A program made the translations under genes and the position numbers. This document shows positions 1-6,808 of a stretch of 19,491 nt of DNA, in pieces (the first letter of the stretch is position 1; every line of letters starts with the position of its first letter). A model generated the notes under the pieces. It had not been told where the DNA came from and searched no databases. It was given only the letters and a program-made list of their open reading frames with translations. Origin of the DNA: an uncultured Oscillibacter sp. (GTDB taxonomy: Bacteria > Bacillota_A > Clostridia > Oscillospirales > Oscillospiraceae). The DNA is taken from NCBI GenBank assembly GCA_951800675.1, contig CATOKC010000057.1, positions 1 through 19,491 on the forward strand, written 5' to 3'.

Positions 1-229
1 TTACGGTCCGCTCGAACTTCCGACGCCCCCTCCAGGATTCGTGTCGGGGCTAGCCTCTTCCCACATCAAGCCTGGAATTGGCCCCTTCCGTTCGTCGTCC
101 GCACGCTCAATTTACCAGTCTCCTGTCCGTTTGTCTATAGATTTGGCTTAGTTGTAATTTGTTTGATAATTGCCGATATTTAATTAAGTTTATGTGAAAA
201 ATGTTTGTAACAAAGCCAAGATTCTACCG
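1..229. other. Left-edge region without a confident gene
   Basis: No convincing gene is visible here. On the minus strand one frame is open from a stop at 112-114 down to a stop at 1-3. Its last 21 codons begin with an ATG at 64-66 and are rich in Gly, Ser and Pro, but no ribosome binding site precedes that ATG. The right half (about 140-229) is markedly AT-rich compared with the rest of the window and lies just 3' of the recombinase-like gene. It holds ATAATTGCC at 166-174, which recurs at 1592-1600 on the other side of that gene. I see no poly-U terminator for the gene here. The left part could be the end of a neighbouring element cut by the window edge. Confidence 0.3.
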
Positions 230-1555
230 CTACACCTTCCGCTTTTTGCCCTCTCCTCCGGCGGGCACGGCCATCCCAGCATCCACCTCCCCAGGCGTCC
301 GCCCGTTATTTAATATGTATCGCTGCCGGTTCTGGAGAATACTTCCCCGCTCCAACATTCGCTGAAGCAGCGGACGGCACTGGCCCACGCCGATGCCCAA
401 CAGCCGGGCCACGTCCTGCCGGTACGCGAACCCCTCCCGCGCTAAATAGTCCAGAACAGCGGCTTCCTGCTTTTCTGGCGGCACCACGCTTTCCGGAAGG
501 TAGTACCGTGCCCCCACCTGGGTCAGCCGCCCCCGGTTCACCAGCTGCTTGAGCCGGTTGTAAGCCGTGGTCCGGGAGATGTTCAGCAAGGACATCACTT
601 CATTCCGGGTAGTCCAGCCCTGCTGGCGGACCTGGGAGAGGATCCGCCCCTCTCCGCCGGAGCGCAAGGCGCAGTCCATCCGCAGGTCCCGGAGGGTGAG
701 GTCATCCAATCCCGCCCGGATCAGCGCCGCCCGGACCAGCTTGGAAAGACGGGTCCGGTCATAGGGCTGGCGGCTCCTGGGGGCGGTAAGGACGGGCCCC
801 TCCCGCCCCTTCTGGCGAGCCAGGTCCTCCAGAACCTTCTTTGCCCCGCCGGACAGGGGGACCTCCCGCTGGGGAAGGCTCAGCCGGTCCTCCCGCACCT
901 GCTCCCAATGCAGGCCCACAATTTCTTCCAGTCGCAGTCCCACCTGCCAAGTCAGCCAAAGGGCCACTCCGGCGGGGCTGGTTCCCTCGGTCCGGAGGAG
1001 CTTCCACAAAGCGAACTCGTCAATCTGGACGGACTCCTCCCGGCAGATACGGGTGGAGATTTTCTTCTCCTCCAGATGCTCCGCGAAATGGACGTTGAGT
1101 CCCGCCGCCTCCACGCCGGTGATCCTGGAAACATACTGCCAGTCGTGTTCCTCCAGCTGCCGCAAAACGAAATCGTGGCGCAGGTCAATGAGCCGGACCT
1201 CAGTTTGACCCTGCTTGTCCAACGCGTTTCTGGCCAGCCGGGAAATCGACTGCGGCGTCAGCGGCTTTCGGTCCCGATCGGAGAGGACTACCGCCTCCTG
1301 GCTCCGGTCCCGCTCATCCCTCAGATTCCGCAGCCAGTCCAGCAGCTCCTGCCCAATGGGAACCTTCCGGTCCGGAAGGACAAGACAACCGTCCAAAAAG
1401 TCCACCTGCTCCCAGGTGAGATGCTGGATTTCATCCCGCAGCAGCCCAGCCTGCCAGGCCAGGCGCAGCACAGTTCCCGCGGCATTCCCGGGATTTTCCC
1501 GCAGTGCCTGCTCCATGGCCCCCTCGTCAGGGCGATTGACGACATACTCCTGCAT
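230..1555 (-). CDS. Tandem degenerate tyrosine-recombinase domains fused to two winged helices
   Basis: This is a predicted cytoplasmic DNA-binding protein of 441 residues. I chose the ATG at 1555 because AAGGGGAAGG lies 5 bases upstream; an in-frame ATG 12 codons earlier has no such site. Residues about 20-165 and 181-300 each resemble the catalytic fold of phage-type integrases (a GLxxxE box, a Leu-Pro-x-Arg-x-Val-Pro hairpin, and a D-L-R box), so the domain is duplicated. Both copies are damaged. Copy 1 has Leu39 where the first catalytic Arg should be, Ile123 for the box II His, and Phe157 for the nucleophilic Tyr. Copy 2 keeps Arg208 and Arg292 but has Arg289 for the box II His and no tyrosine helix. 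Two similar winged-helix units follow (about 302-355 and 360-415), then a Lys/Arg-rich tail. Strand exchange looks impossible, so a regulatory or structural DNA-binding role is inferred. The gene is divergent from an XRE regulator. The domain reading is by eye and is the main uncertainty. Confidence 0.75.
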   Translation of the reverse strand: MQEYVVNRPDEGAMEQALRENPGNAAGTVLRLAWQAGLLRDEIQHLTWEQVDFLDGCLVLPDRKVPIGQELLDWLRNLRDERDRSQEAVVLSDRDRKPLTPQSISRLARNALDKQGQTEVRLIDLRHDFVLRQLEEHDWQYVSRITGVEAAGLNVHFAEHLEEKKISTRICREESVQIDEFALWKLLRTEGTSPAGVALWLTWQVGLRLEEIVGLHWEQVREDRLSLPQREVPLSGGAKKVLEDLARQKGREGPVLTAPRSRQPYDRTRLSKLVRAALIRAGLDDLTLRDLRMDCALRSGGEGRILSQVRQQGWTTRNEVMSLLNISRTTAYNRLKQLVNRGRLTQVGARYYLPESVVPPEKQEAAVLDYLAREGFAYRQDVARLLGIGVGQCRPLLQRMLERGSILQNRQRYILNNGRTPGEVDAGMAVPAGGEGKKRKV

Positions 1556-1585
1556 AGCGGCCTTCCCCTTTATGTTACATTTATA

Positions 1586-1690
1586 TATCAAATAATTGCC
1601 TTTCTTTTCTCGAACTCCCCTTGCTTTTTTCTGAAATTCCCAGGAATTTAAAGATCTCTTTCAGGTTTTATTTGTTACAATTATTTGATA
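1586..1690. repeat. 13-bp perfect inverted repeat upstream of the recombinase-like gene
   Basis: TATCAAATAATTG at 1586-1598 is repeated exactly in inverted orientation at 1678-1690, with 79 bases between the arms. The left arm begins about 30 bases upstream of the recombinase-like start codon, where a promoter or operator would lie. Low-complexity AT content makes chance matches easier, so functional meaning is uncertain. A protein with two DNA-binding halves, as encoded next door, would be a natural candidate to bind such spaced arms. Confidence 0.5.
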
Positions 1691-1716
1691 CAATTTGACC
1701 ATCTCACGAAAACCGT

Positions 1717-1750
1717 GAAATCCTTGTGCCACAACAGACACAAGGATTTC
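1717..1750. repeat. 12-bp perfect hairpin in the divergent intergenic region
   Basis: GAAATCCTTGTG (1717-1728) pairs perfectly with CACAAGGATTTC (1739-1750) around a 10-base loop. Two weaker inverted repeats sit beside it: TCACG/CGTGA at 1704-1718 and AAAAGATA/TATCTTTT at about 1770-1796. No uridine run follows on either strand, so this does not look like an ordinary intrinsic terminator. An operator or cruciform is as likely. Confidence 0.6.
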
Positions 1751-1862
1751 TCTATCTGCATAATACGCCAAAAGATAACAAAAATCAATATCTTTTAGCA
1801 TATTTTGCGCACCAGTTCCCCAGGATAGACTGAACAAAACAGGATGGAAGGAGTTGCGTTCT

Positions 1863-2189
1863 ATGACAAAAGAGGAGCGCGTTGCCGTAGGCCAGCGTCT
1901 GCGGCAGCAACGGAACCGCCTGGGGCTGACCCGGGAGCAGTTCGCAGAGTTGGCAGACATCGGCGCCGGGTACTATGGTCAAATTGAGGTGGGAACCTCT
2001 CAAATGTCCATCGATACCCTTATAAAAGTGGCCCGGACCTCCCGGCTGTCCATGGAGTACATACTTTTCGGGGCGGAAACCGGGGAAACCGATCTAGGCT
2101 CTTTGGAAACGCTCCTGCGGGGCTGCACCCCCCGGGAGCTCCACCTGGCGGAGAAGGTTCTCCAGCTCTTCCTCCTCCGGGGAGACTGA
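1863..2189 (+). CDS. XRE-family helix-turn-helix transcriptional regulator
   Basis: This is a 108-residue DNA-binding protein. Residues about 8-65 form a Cro/C1-type helix-turn-helix (GQRLRQQRNRLGLTREQFAE, followed by a second helix pair and a Ser-Met-Glu-Tyr-Ile-Leu-Phe-Gly end typical of the family). The remaining 40 residues are an acidic then leucine-rich tail that may dimerise. I start it at the ATG at 1863, with GGAAGGAG ending 9 bases upstream; a TTG three codons earlier is also in frame but too close to that site. It is divergent from the recombinase-like gene across an inverted-repeat-rich gap, so it may control itself and that gene (inference). A strong hairpin follows directly. The target is unknown. 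Confidence 0.88.
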   Translation: MTKEERVAVGQRLRQQRNRLGLTREQFAELADIGAGYYGQIEVGTSQMSIDTLIKVARTSRLSMEYILFGAETGETDLGSLETLLRGCTPRELHLAEKVLQLFLLRGD

Positions 2190-2195
2190 GCGCGC

Positions 2196-2228
2196 AAAAA
2201 AAGAGAGAGGCCCCGAGGGGCCTCTCTC
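2196..2228. terminator. Bidirectional intrinsic terminator
   Basis: An 11-bp stem (2203-2213 with 2218-2228) with a CGAG loop separates convergent genes. On the minus strand it is followed by seven uridines (A7 at 2196-2202), making a classical terminator for the flavoprotein transcript. On the plus strand the tail is only CCCTTT, so it ends the XRE gene less efficiently. Confidence 0.9.
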
Positions 2229-2253
2229 CCTTTGCCGGACATTCCGGCAGTTG

Positions 2254-2880
2254 TCAGCGTATAAAGTTCATCATGGGCCTCTGCGCCGCCTCCGGGGCGG
2301 GGAGCTTGGACTCGTGGAGGACCTTGACCATCCAGGCCATGTCCCGTCCCAGCCGGGCGGCCACGGCCATACCCTCCTCATCCCGGGCGGCCTCACCGGG
2401 GTCCGCTCCGTGGACCACGCCCCAATAATCGGAGGTCATCAAAATCATTTCCATGGCGTCCATGGTCCCCAGCAGCTGTTGATAGGTCTCCATGCCGCCG
2501 CTGCGGCGCAGGACGCACAAAGCGCCCCCCACCTTGTGGTGGAGCTGATTCACCCCGCAGCCCGCCGCCAGCGTCAGACGGTCCAGCACGCACTTCATCC
2601 CTCCGGCGATGCCGCCATGGTACACCGGCGACGCCAAGAGAATCCCGTCGGCCTCGATACAGGCGGCAATGATTTCATTCACCCCGTCCCCGTCCTGGAC
2701 GCAGCGGAGGCTCCCGGTGTTCAGGCAGTGGTAGCAGGCCATGCAGGGCCGAACCTTCGCCCCAGGCTGAAAGACCTGGAACTCCACGCCGGCGGCCTGG
2801 ATTTCTTTGCCTGCGGCCTCCAGAACCAGGGCGGTGTTTCCGTTTTTGCGGGGACTTCCGTTGATGGCGACAATTTTCAT
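2254..2880 (-). CDS. NADPH-dependent FMN reductase / iron-sulfur flavoprotein
   Basis: This 208-residue cytoplasmic redox protein has a flavodoxin-like fold. The N-terminal GSPRKNGNT (residues 8-16) is the FMN phosphate loop. It is followed by Cys46, Cys49, Cys52 and Cys60 in a CX2CX2CX7C arrangement, the pattern of iron-sulfur flavoproteins that carry a 4Fe-4S cluster beside FMN. ASPVYHGG near residue 84 is the second flavin-contacting loop. The physiological electron partner cannot be told from sequence. AAGGAGGAG precedes the ATG. Its start codon overlaps the stop of a small upstream membrane-peptide gene (ATGA), so the two are probably translationally coupled and share the promoter at 3050-3078. 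Transcription ends at the hairpin at 2196-2228. Confidence 0.9.
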   Translation of the reverse strand: MKIVAINGSPRKNGNTALVLEAAGKEIQAAGVEFQVFQPGAKVRPCMACYHCLNTGSLRCVQDGDGVNEIIAACIEADGILLASPVYHGGIAGGMKCVLDRLTLAAGCGVNQLHHKVGGALCVLRRSGGMETYQQLLGTMDAMEMILMTSDYWGVVHGADPGEAARDEEGMAVAARLGRDMAWMVKVLHESKLPAPEAAQRPMMNFIR

Positions 2881-3020
2881 AGACGCTCCTCCTTATGTCT
2901 GATCGTGTTTGGCTTCCTGGCCCGAAACAGGCAAAGCCAAATTTCCTGGGCCCGGAGTACGAGAAGGGAAACCGCGCACGCCGCCAGCACAGCCAAACGG
3001 CCTGTCCATTTCCCTTTCAC
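2877..3020 (-). CDS. Small membrane peptide coupled to the flavoprotein gene
   Basis: This is a predicted 47-residue protein that begins with GTG at 3020. GAGGAGGGA lies 5 bases upstream, and a TTGCAA-N17-TATAAT promoter leaves a leader of about 20 bases. After a short basic N-terminus (MKGKWTGR) comes one hydrophobic segment (LAVLAACAVSLLVL, residues 9-22), then a basic C-terminal half rich in Arg and Lys. This fits a single-pass peptide with a positively charged cytoplasmic tail. The stop codon TGA overlaps the ATG of the iron-sulfur flavoprotein. I do not recognise the family. The promoter, ribosome site and coupling argue that it is translated; it might be only a leader that delivers ribosomes to the next gene. 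Confidence 0.6.
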   Translation of the reverse strand: MKGKWTGRLAVLAACAVSLLVLRAQEIWLCLFRARKPNTIRHKEERL

Positions 3021-3049
3021 GGCAGTCCCTCCTCTTATCGAATGGATTC

Positions 3050-3078
3050 ATTATATTGGACCCAACGCAAAATTGCAA
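3050..3078 (-). promoter_or_regulatory. Sigma-A promoter for the small peptide-flavoprotein pair
   Basis: On the minus strand TTGCAA (3073-3078) and TATAAT (3050-3055) are separated by exactly 17 bases. It faces away from the thiI promoter about 45 bases to the right, so the two form a divergent promoter pair. Confidence 0.75.
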
Positions 3079-3096
3079 GAATTTCAAAAAAAGCCC

Positions 3097-3125
3097 TTTT
3101 TCTTCCGAGGAAAGTGCGCTATAAT
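3097..3125 (+). promoter_or_regulatory. Probable thiI promoter
   Basis: A perfect TATAAT at 3120-3125 lies about 37 bases upstream of the thiI start codon. The -35 region at about 3097-3102 is only a T-rich stretch with poor match to TTGACA, so an activator or an extended element may be needed. Confidence 0.5.
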
Positions 3126-3161
3126 AGCACCCGTAAATTGAAACCTACGGAGGATGATCCC

Positions 3162-4340
3162 ATGCGGCAAAATGAAATGTTCCTGCTCAAGCTGGGCGAG
3201 GTGGTGCTCAAGGGCCAGAACCGCCGTTCCTTTGAGGACCGGCTGGTGGCCAACACGGCCCGCCGCCTGAAGTCCTGCGGCAGCTTCCAGGTCTACATCC
3301 GCCAGAGCACCATCTACGCCGAGCCCACCACGGACACCTGCGACATGGAGGCGGCCTACGCCGCCGCCCGGCAGGTTTTCGGCGTGGTCAGTGTGGCCCG
3401 GGCGGTCCCCTGCGAGAAGACGGTGGAATCCATCGTGGAAACCGCCAAGGACTACTTGGCGGACGCCTTCGCCTCCGCCAGGAGCTTCAAGGTGGAGAGC
3501 AAGCGGGCGGATAAGAATTACCCCCTGAACTCCATCCAGCTCTCCCAGGCCGTAGGCGGCGAGCTGGCGGAGGCGTTCCCCCAGGTGACGGTGGACGTCC
3601 ACAACCCGGACCTGACGGTTCACGTGGAAATCCGGGAAAAACACGCCTACGTCCACGCCCCCGCCGTCCCCGGAGCGGGGGGGCTCCCCGTGGGCATGGG
3701 AGGCCACGCCGTCAGCCTTCTCTCCGGCGGCCTGGACAGCCCCGTGTCCTCCTGGATGATGGCCCGGCGGGGAGTGGAGCTGGAGATGGTCCACTTCGTC
3801 TCCCCGCCCTACACCTCCCAGCAGGCCCAGGACAAGGTCCTGGAGCTGGCCCATTTGCTGACGGCCTACTGCGGCCGTCTCCGGGTGCATATCGTGCCCT
3901 TCACGGAAATCCAGGAGGAAATCCGAAAGAACTGCCCCGAGGAGTATTTCACCCTCATCATGCGCCGCTTCATGATGCGCCTGGCCCAGGCCATCGCCAA
4001 GCGGGCGGGGGCCAAGGCCCTCATCACCGGCGAGTCCCTGGGCCAGGTGGCCAGCCAGACCATGATGGCCCTGGCCGTCACGGACGACGTGACGGAGATG
4101 CCGGTGCTCCGGCCCCTCATCGGCATGGACAAGGTGGAGATTATCCGCATGTCACGGGAGATCGGCACCTATGATACGTCCATTCTGCCTTACGAGGACT
4201 GCTGTACGGTGTTCACCCCCCGGCATCCGGCCACCCGGCCCAAGCTGGAGGACGTCCGCGCGGCGGAGGCGAAGCTGGATGTTGAGGGCCTGACGGCCCG
4301 GTCCCTAGAGGGGGAGGAATGGATCTGGGTCAAGCCTTGA
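3162..4340 (+). CDS. thiI: tRNA 4-thiouridine synthetase ThiI
   Basis: ThiI adenylates uridine 8 of tRNA and accepts sulfur from a cysteine desulfurase to make 4-thiouridine; in many bacteria it also hands sulfur to thiamine synthesis. The 392 residues match the short form without a rhodanese domain, as in Bacillus. An N-terminal ferredoxin-like region and THUMP domain (about 1-165) precede the PP-loop ATPase with SGGLDSP at residues 188-194. Later blocks such as the ITGESLGQVASQT loop and PYEDCCTVF are typical. The ATG at 3162 has ACGGAGG 8 bases upstream; the frame is open further upstream but without a better site. No desulfurase gene is adjacent. A palindromic repeat begins 8 bases after the stop. 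Confidence 0.96.
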   Translation: MRQNEMFLLKLGEVVLKGQNRRSFEDRLVANTARRLKSCGSFQVYIRQSTIYAEPTTDTCDMEAAYAAARQVFGVVSVARAVPCEKTVESIVETAKDYLADAFASARSFKVESKRADKNYPLNSIQLSQAVGGELAEAFPQVTVDVHNPDLTVHVEIREKHAYVHAPAVPGAGGLPVGMGGHAVSLLSGGLDSPVSSWMMARRGVELEMVHFVSPPYTSQQAQDKVLELAHLLTAYCGRLRVHIVPFTEIQEEIRKNCPEEYFTLIMRRFMMRLAQAIAKRAGAKALITGESLGQVASQTMMALAVTDDVTEMPVLRPLIGMDKVEIIRMSREIGTYDTSILPYEDCCTVFTPRHPATRPKLEDVRAAEAKLDVEGLTARSLEGEEWIWVKP

Positions 4341-4347
4341 CCCGGCG

Positions 4348-4569
4348 CTCGCCCTTCGGGCGGGGAGGATTGGATACCAGCGATGGCTGGTTCATTGCAC
4401 CTCCCCATGTCGTCGGAAGAAACTCCGCCCACTCCGCTCCCCACCGCAACCGCCGCGCTTACGTTGCGGCGGGGCCCCAATTTTTTCTTCCAGAAGAAAA
4501 AGAGAAAACGGACCGCGCAACGCACCAGCCATCATCATGGATGAATCCCCCCCGCCCCGCAAGGGCGAG
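4348..4569. repeat. MITE-like palindromic intergenic element
   Basis: The gap between thiI and cinA is mostly one large imperfect palindrome. The left arm (4348-4398) and the reverse complement of the right arm (4517-4569) share CTCGCCCTT at the tips, a G-rich run ending GGATT, the perfect 10-mer GATGGCTGGT, and TTGC at the inner end. Smaller hairpins lie inside: ACCAGC/GCTGGT at 4376-4391, CCGCCGC/GCGGCGG at 4450-4472 followed by ggccccaa and six T, and TTTTTCTTC/GAAGAAAAA at 4482-4501. It holds no transposase and no obvious target duplication. It resembles a miniature inverted-repeat element or a family of intergenic hairpin repeats. The internal hairpin plus T run may also end the thiI transcript. 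Confidence 0.65.
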
Positions 4570-4609
4570 TACCACCCTCCCCCTCGCAGGGGGAAGAAAG
4601 GACCCCCCC

Positions 4610-5872
4610 ATGTCTCATACCGCGGAGCTCATCGCCGTAGGCACCGAACTACTCCTTGGCAACATCGCCAACACCAACGCCCAGGTACTGAGCCAAAGCC
4701 TCTCCGCCCTGGGCGTCAACGTCTTCTGGCACACCGTCGTAGGTGACAACCCCCACCGCCTCCGGGAGGCGGTGGACATCGCCCGCCGCCGGGCGGATAT
4801 CCTCATCACCACCGGCGGCCTGGGCCCCACCTACGACGACCTCACCAAACAAACTATCTGCGAAGCCTTCGGAAAGCCCCTCATCCTCCACCCCGACATT
4901 CTGGAGGATATCCGGGCCTTCTACGAATCCGCCCTCCACGTCCCCATGCCGGAGAACAACACCCAGCAGGCGGAGCTGCCCGAGGGCTGCGTGGTCTTCG
5001 ACAACCCCGTGGGCACCGCCCCCGGCTGCGCCTTCGAATCGGAGGGCGTCCACGTCCTCATGCTCCCGGGTCCCCCCCACGAGATGGAAACCATGCTCCG
5101 CCGCCATGTGGAGCCTTACCTGCGGAAGCTCTCCCACGAGGTCATCGTCTCCCAGGACATCATGACCTTCGGCATGGGGGAATCCTCCGTGGACGAACTG
5201 CTCCACGAGAAAATGGCCCATATGACCAACCCCACTCTAGCCACCTACGCCAAGCCCTGCGAGGTCCGCCTCCGGGCCACGGCCAAGGCCCCTACGGAAA
5301 ACGAGGCCCGCGCCATGCTGGCTCCCGTCTGGGAGATGGTCTACAAAACCTTGGGGGACATTGTCTATAGCGGGGACGGCGGCGACCTGGCGGAGTGCTG
5401 TCGCGGCCATCTGATCCGCCGGAACATGACCCTGGCCACCGCCGAGAGCTGCACCGGCGGCCTGGTGGCGGAGCGGATGACCGCCATCCCCGGGGCCTCC
5501 GGGGTCTACCGGGGCGGTGTGGTCAGCTACTGGACCAGCGTCAAGGCGGACCTCCTCCATGTCCCCCAGGATATCCTGGACACCTGCGGCCCCGTCTCCG
5601 CCGAGTGCGCCCAGGCCATGGCGGAGGGCGTCCGGGCGCTCACCGGCGCGGACCTGGGGGTCTCCGTCACCGGAGTAGCGGGCCCGGACCCGGACGAACG
5701 GGGCGTCCCCGTGGGCGTCGTGTACATCGGCCTTGCCACGCCGGAGGGAACCTTCTGCCGCGCCCTGGACCTGGGCCGCCGACGGAGGGACCGCATCCAG
5801 GGCCTTTCGGCAAATCACGCCTTCGACGTGGTCCGCCGGTATCTCCAGGGCCTGCCGGTAGAACAAATCTGA
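4610..5872 (+). CDS. cinA: CinA-family protein (MoaB-like domain plus nicotinamide-nucleotide amidase domain)
   Basis: This 420-residue cytoplasmic protein has the full-length two-domain CinA architecture. The N-terminal molybdopterin-binding-like domain opens with GTELLLGN (residues 11-18) and has TTGGLGPTYDDLTK at about 66-80. The C-terminal PncC-type domain begins near residue 260 with AESCTGG (Ser280) and includes SVTGVAGP. The C-terminal domain deamidates NMN to nicotinate mononucleotide in pyridine nucleotide salvage; the N-terminal domain of some homologues has ADP-ribose pyrophosphatase activity. The name comes from competence-induced expression in streptococci, but no recA or competence gene is next to it here. 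AAAGGA lies 7 bases before the ATG. A 7-bp hairpin (4578-4594) stands just upstream of that site. No separate promoter is evident, so read-through from thiI or a promoter inside the repeat is possible. Confidence 0.95.
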   Translation: MSHTAELIAVGTELLLGNIANTNAQVLSQSLSALGVNVFWHTVVGDNPHRLREAVDIARRRADILITTGGLGPTYDDLTKQTICEAFGKPLILHPDILEDIRAFYESALHVPMPENNTQQAELPEGCVVFDNPVGTAPGCAFESEGVHVLMLPGPPHEMETMLRRHVEPYLRKLSHEVIVSQDIMTFGMGESSVDELLHEKMAHMTNPTLATYAKPCEVRLRATAKAPTENEARAMLAPVWEMVYKTLGDIVYSGDGGDLAECCRGHLIRRNMTLATAESCTGGLVAERMTAIPGASGVYRGGVVSYWTSVKADLLHVPQDILDTCGPVSAECAQAMAEGVRALTGADLGVSVTGVAGPDPDERGVPVGVVYIGLATPEGTFCRALDLGRRRRDRIQGLSANHAFDVVRRYLQGLPVEQI

Positions 5873-5892
5873 CCCCTTGTCCCATTTCTCCC

Positions 5893-5921
5893 TTGCCTTT
5901 CCGCCGAAAAGCTGGTATACT
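5893..5921 (+). promoter_or_regulatory. Sigma-A promoter of the PIN-like gene
   Basis: TTGCCT (5893-5898) and TATACT (5916-5921) are spaced by 17 bases, about 60 bases before the start codon at 5981. This makes the PIN-like gene independent of cinA. Confidence 0.75.
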
Positions 5922-5980
5922 GGGCCCTTGTAACCTCACGCGCCCAAGACGGCGTGAATATGATACAAAGGAACGGATTC

Positions 5981-6568
5981 ATGAAAACCATTTTTCTCGT
6001 GGACGGAGACAACAACATCGGCACCGGGCTCACCGGCGTCGACATGCTCTCGGAGCAGGATACCGTCCTCATCTTCTACCAGAAGGAAAAGGGCCTGGCC
6101 CTCAGCAAGCTCCAAAAGCTCTGCGCCGGAACTCCGGCAGACGTGCAGTATATCGAAAGCGTCCGGGGCGGCAAGAACTCCATCGACTTCCAGATCATCA
6201 CGGAGCTGGGAGTCCTGGTCGGCAAGCGGGAGGCGGACTACGCCTATGTCATCAGCCAGGACAAGGGCTACGCCGCCTCCATCGACGCCCTCCAGGCCCG
6301 CTACGCCAACGCCTTTCAGGAGGTGGCCCTCCGTCCCTCCATTGAAAGCTGCCTCCACCTGCCCTTCATCCTCCGCTCGGCGGACCGCCAGGAGCTTTGC
6401 AACGCCCTGGTGAAGGAATACGGCTCCGCCCAGGGCTGTGTCCTCTACAACCACCTCAAGCGCATCTTTCAGGCCCCGGAGCCGGAGCCGGAAAAGGTGG
6501 CGAAGGTGACCCGTCCCCGCCGGGGCGGCCGCCGGAAAAAACCCGCCGCCGCGGATACGGAAGAGTAA
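5981..6568 (+). CDS. PIN-like domain protein, putative RNase
   Basis: This 195-residue cytoplasmic protein has an N-terminal PIN/NYN-like nuclease fold (residues about 1-130). Acidic metal-binding candidates sit where the fold needs them: Asp8 and Asp10 in LVDGDNN, the Asp in GGKNSIDFQI near 67, and the Asp in SQDKGY near 95. This resembles the PIN_7-type domain of bacterial proteins of unknown role. The segment from about 130 is helical, and the end is basic (RPRRGGRRKK), suited to nucleic acid binding. The ATG at 5981 has AAAGGAA 8 bases upstream; in-frame GTG and ATG codons a few codons earlier lack such a site. It is a single-gene unit between its own promoter and a strong terminator. No antitoxin-like partner is adjacent, so a toxin-antitoxin role is not supported. 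RNase activity is inferred. Confidence 0.85.
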   Translation: MKTIFLVDGDNNIGTGLTGVDMLSEQDTVLIFYQKEKGLALSKLQKLCAGTPADVQYIESVRGGKNSIDFQIITELGVLVGKREADYAYVISQDKGYAASIDALQARYANAFQEVALRPSIESCLHLPFILRSADRQELCNALVKEYGSAQGCVLYNHLKRIFQAPEPEPEKVAKVTRPRRGGRRKKPAAADTEE

Positions 6569-6581
6569 TCCCCCGCCTGTC

Positions 6582-6608
6582 AACGCCGCCCTTCGGGGCG
6601 GCGTTTTT
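6582..6608 (+). terminator. UUCG-loop intrinsic terminator of the PIN-like gene
   Basis: A 10-bp GC-rich stem closed by a C-UUCG-G tetraloop ends in five T at 6604-6608. It lies 14 bases after the stop codon. Confidence 0.95.
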
Positions 6609-6661
6609 CTCCCCAGCTTTCCCTCCGGTTCGACGGGATTCGACAAAATCCGATAAATTTC

Positions 6662-6690
6662 TTGTGTTTTCCCCGGTCTTTTGCTATGAT
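6662..6690 (+). promoter_or_regulatory. Sigma-A promoter of the kinase-like gene
   Basis: TTGTGT (6662-6667), a 17-base spacer and TATGAT (6685-6690) predict a start near 6697 and a leader of about 110 bases before the ATG at 6809. No known riboswitch is recognisable in the leader. Confidence 0.65.
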
Positions 6691-6808
6691 ATTTCCGGAG
6701 GAGGCAGTCTTTTCCTGGGCTTGGACCGCCGTCCCCGCACATGCTATCCCAGACGCTTCCAGAGGGCGGAGACCTCTCCGGGAGTTTCGCTGGAAAGGAG
6801 ACCGCCCC

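Noticed and set aside
31..84. Interleaved short complements (TCCAGG/CCTGGA and GGGGC/GCCCC) that could form a pseudoknot RNA
   Set aside because: The stems are only 5-6 bp in GC-rich sequence and no known RNA consensus was recognised, so chance is sufficient.
1661..1805. AT-rich minus-strand frame of 46 codons starting with ATG near 1803-1805
   Set aside because: There is no good ribosome site, and it runs straight through the 12-bp hairpin and an arm of the 13-bp inverted repeat. Operator DNA is a simpler reading.
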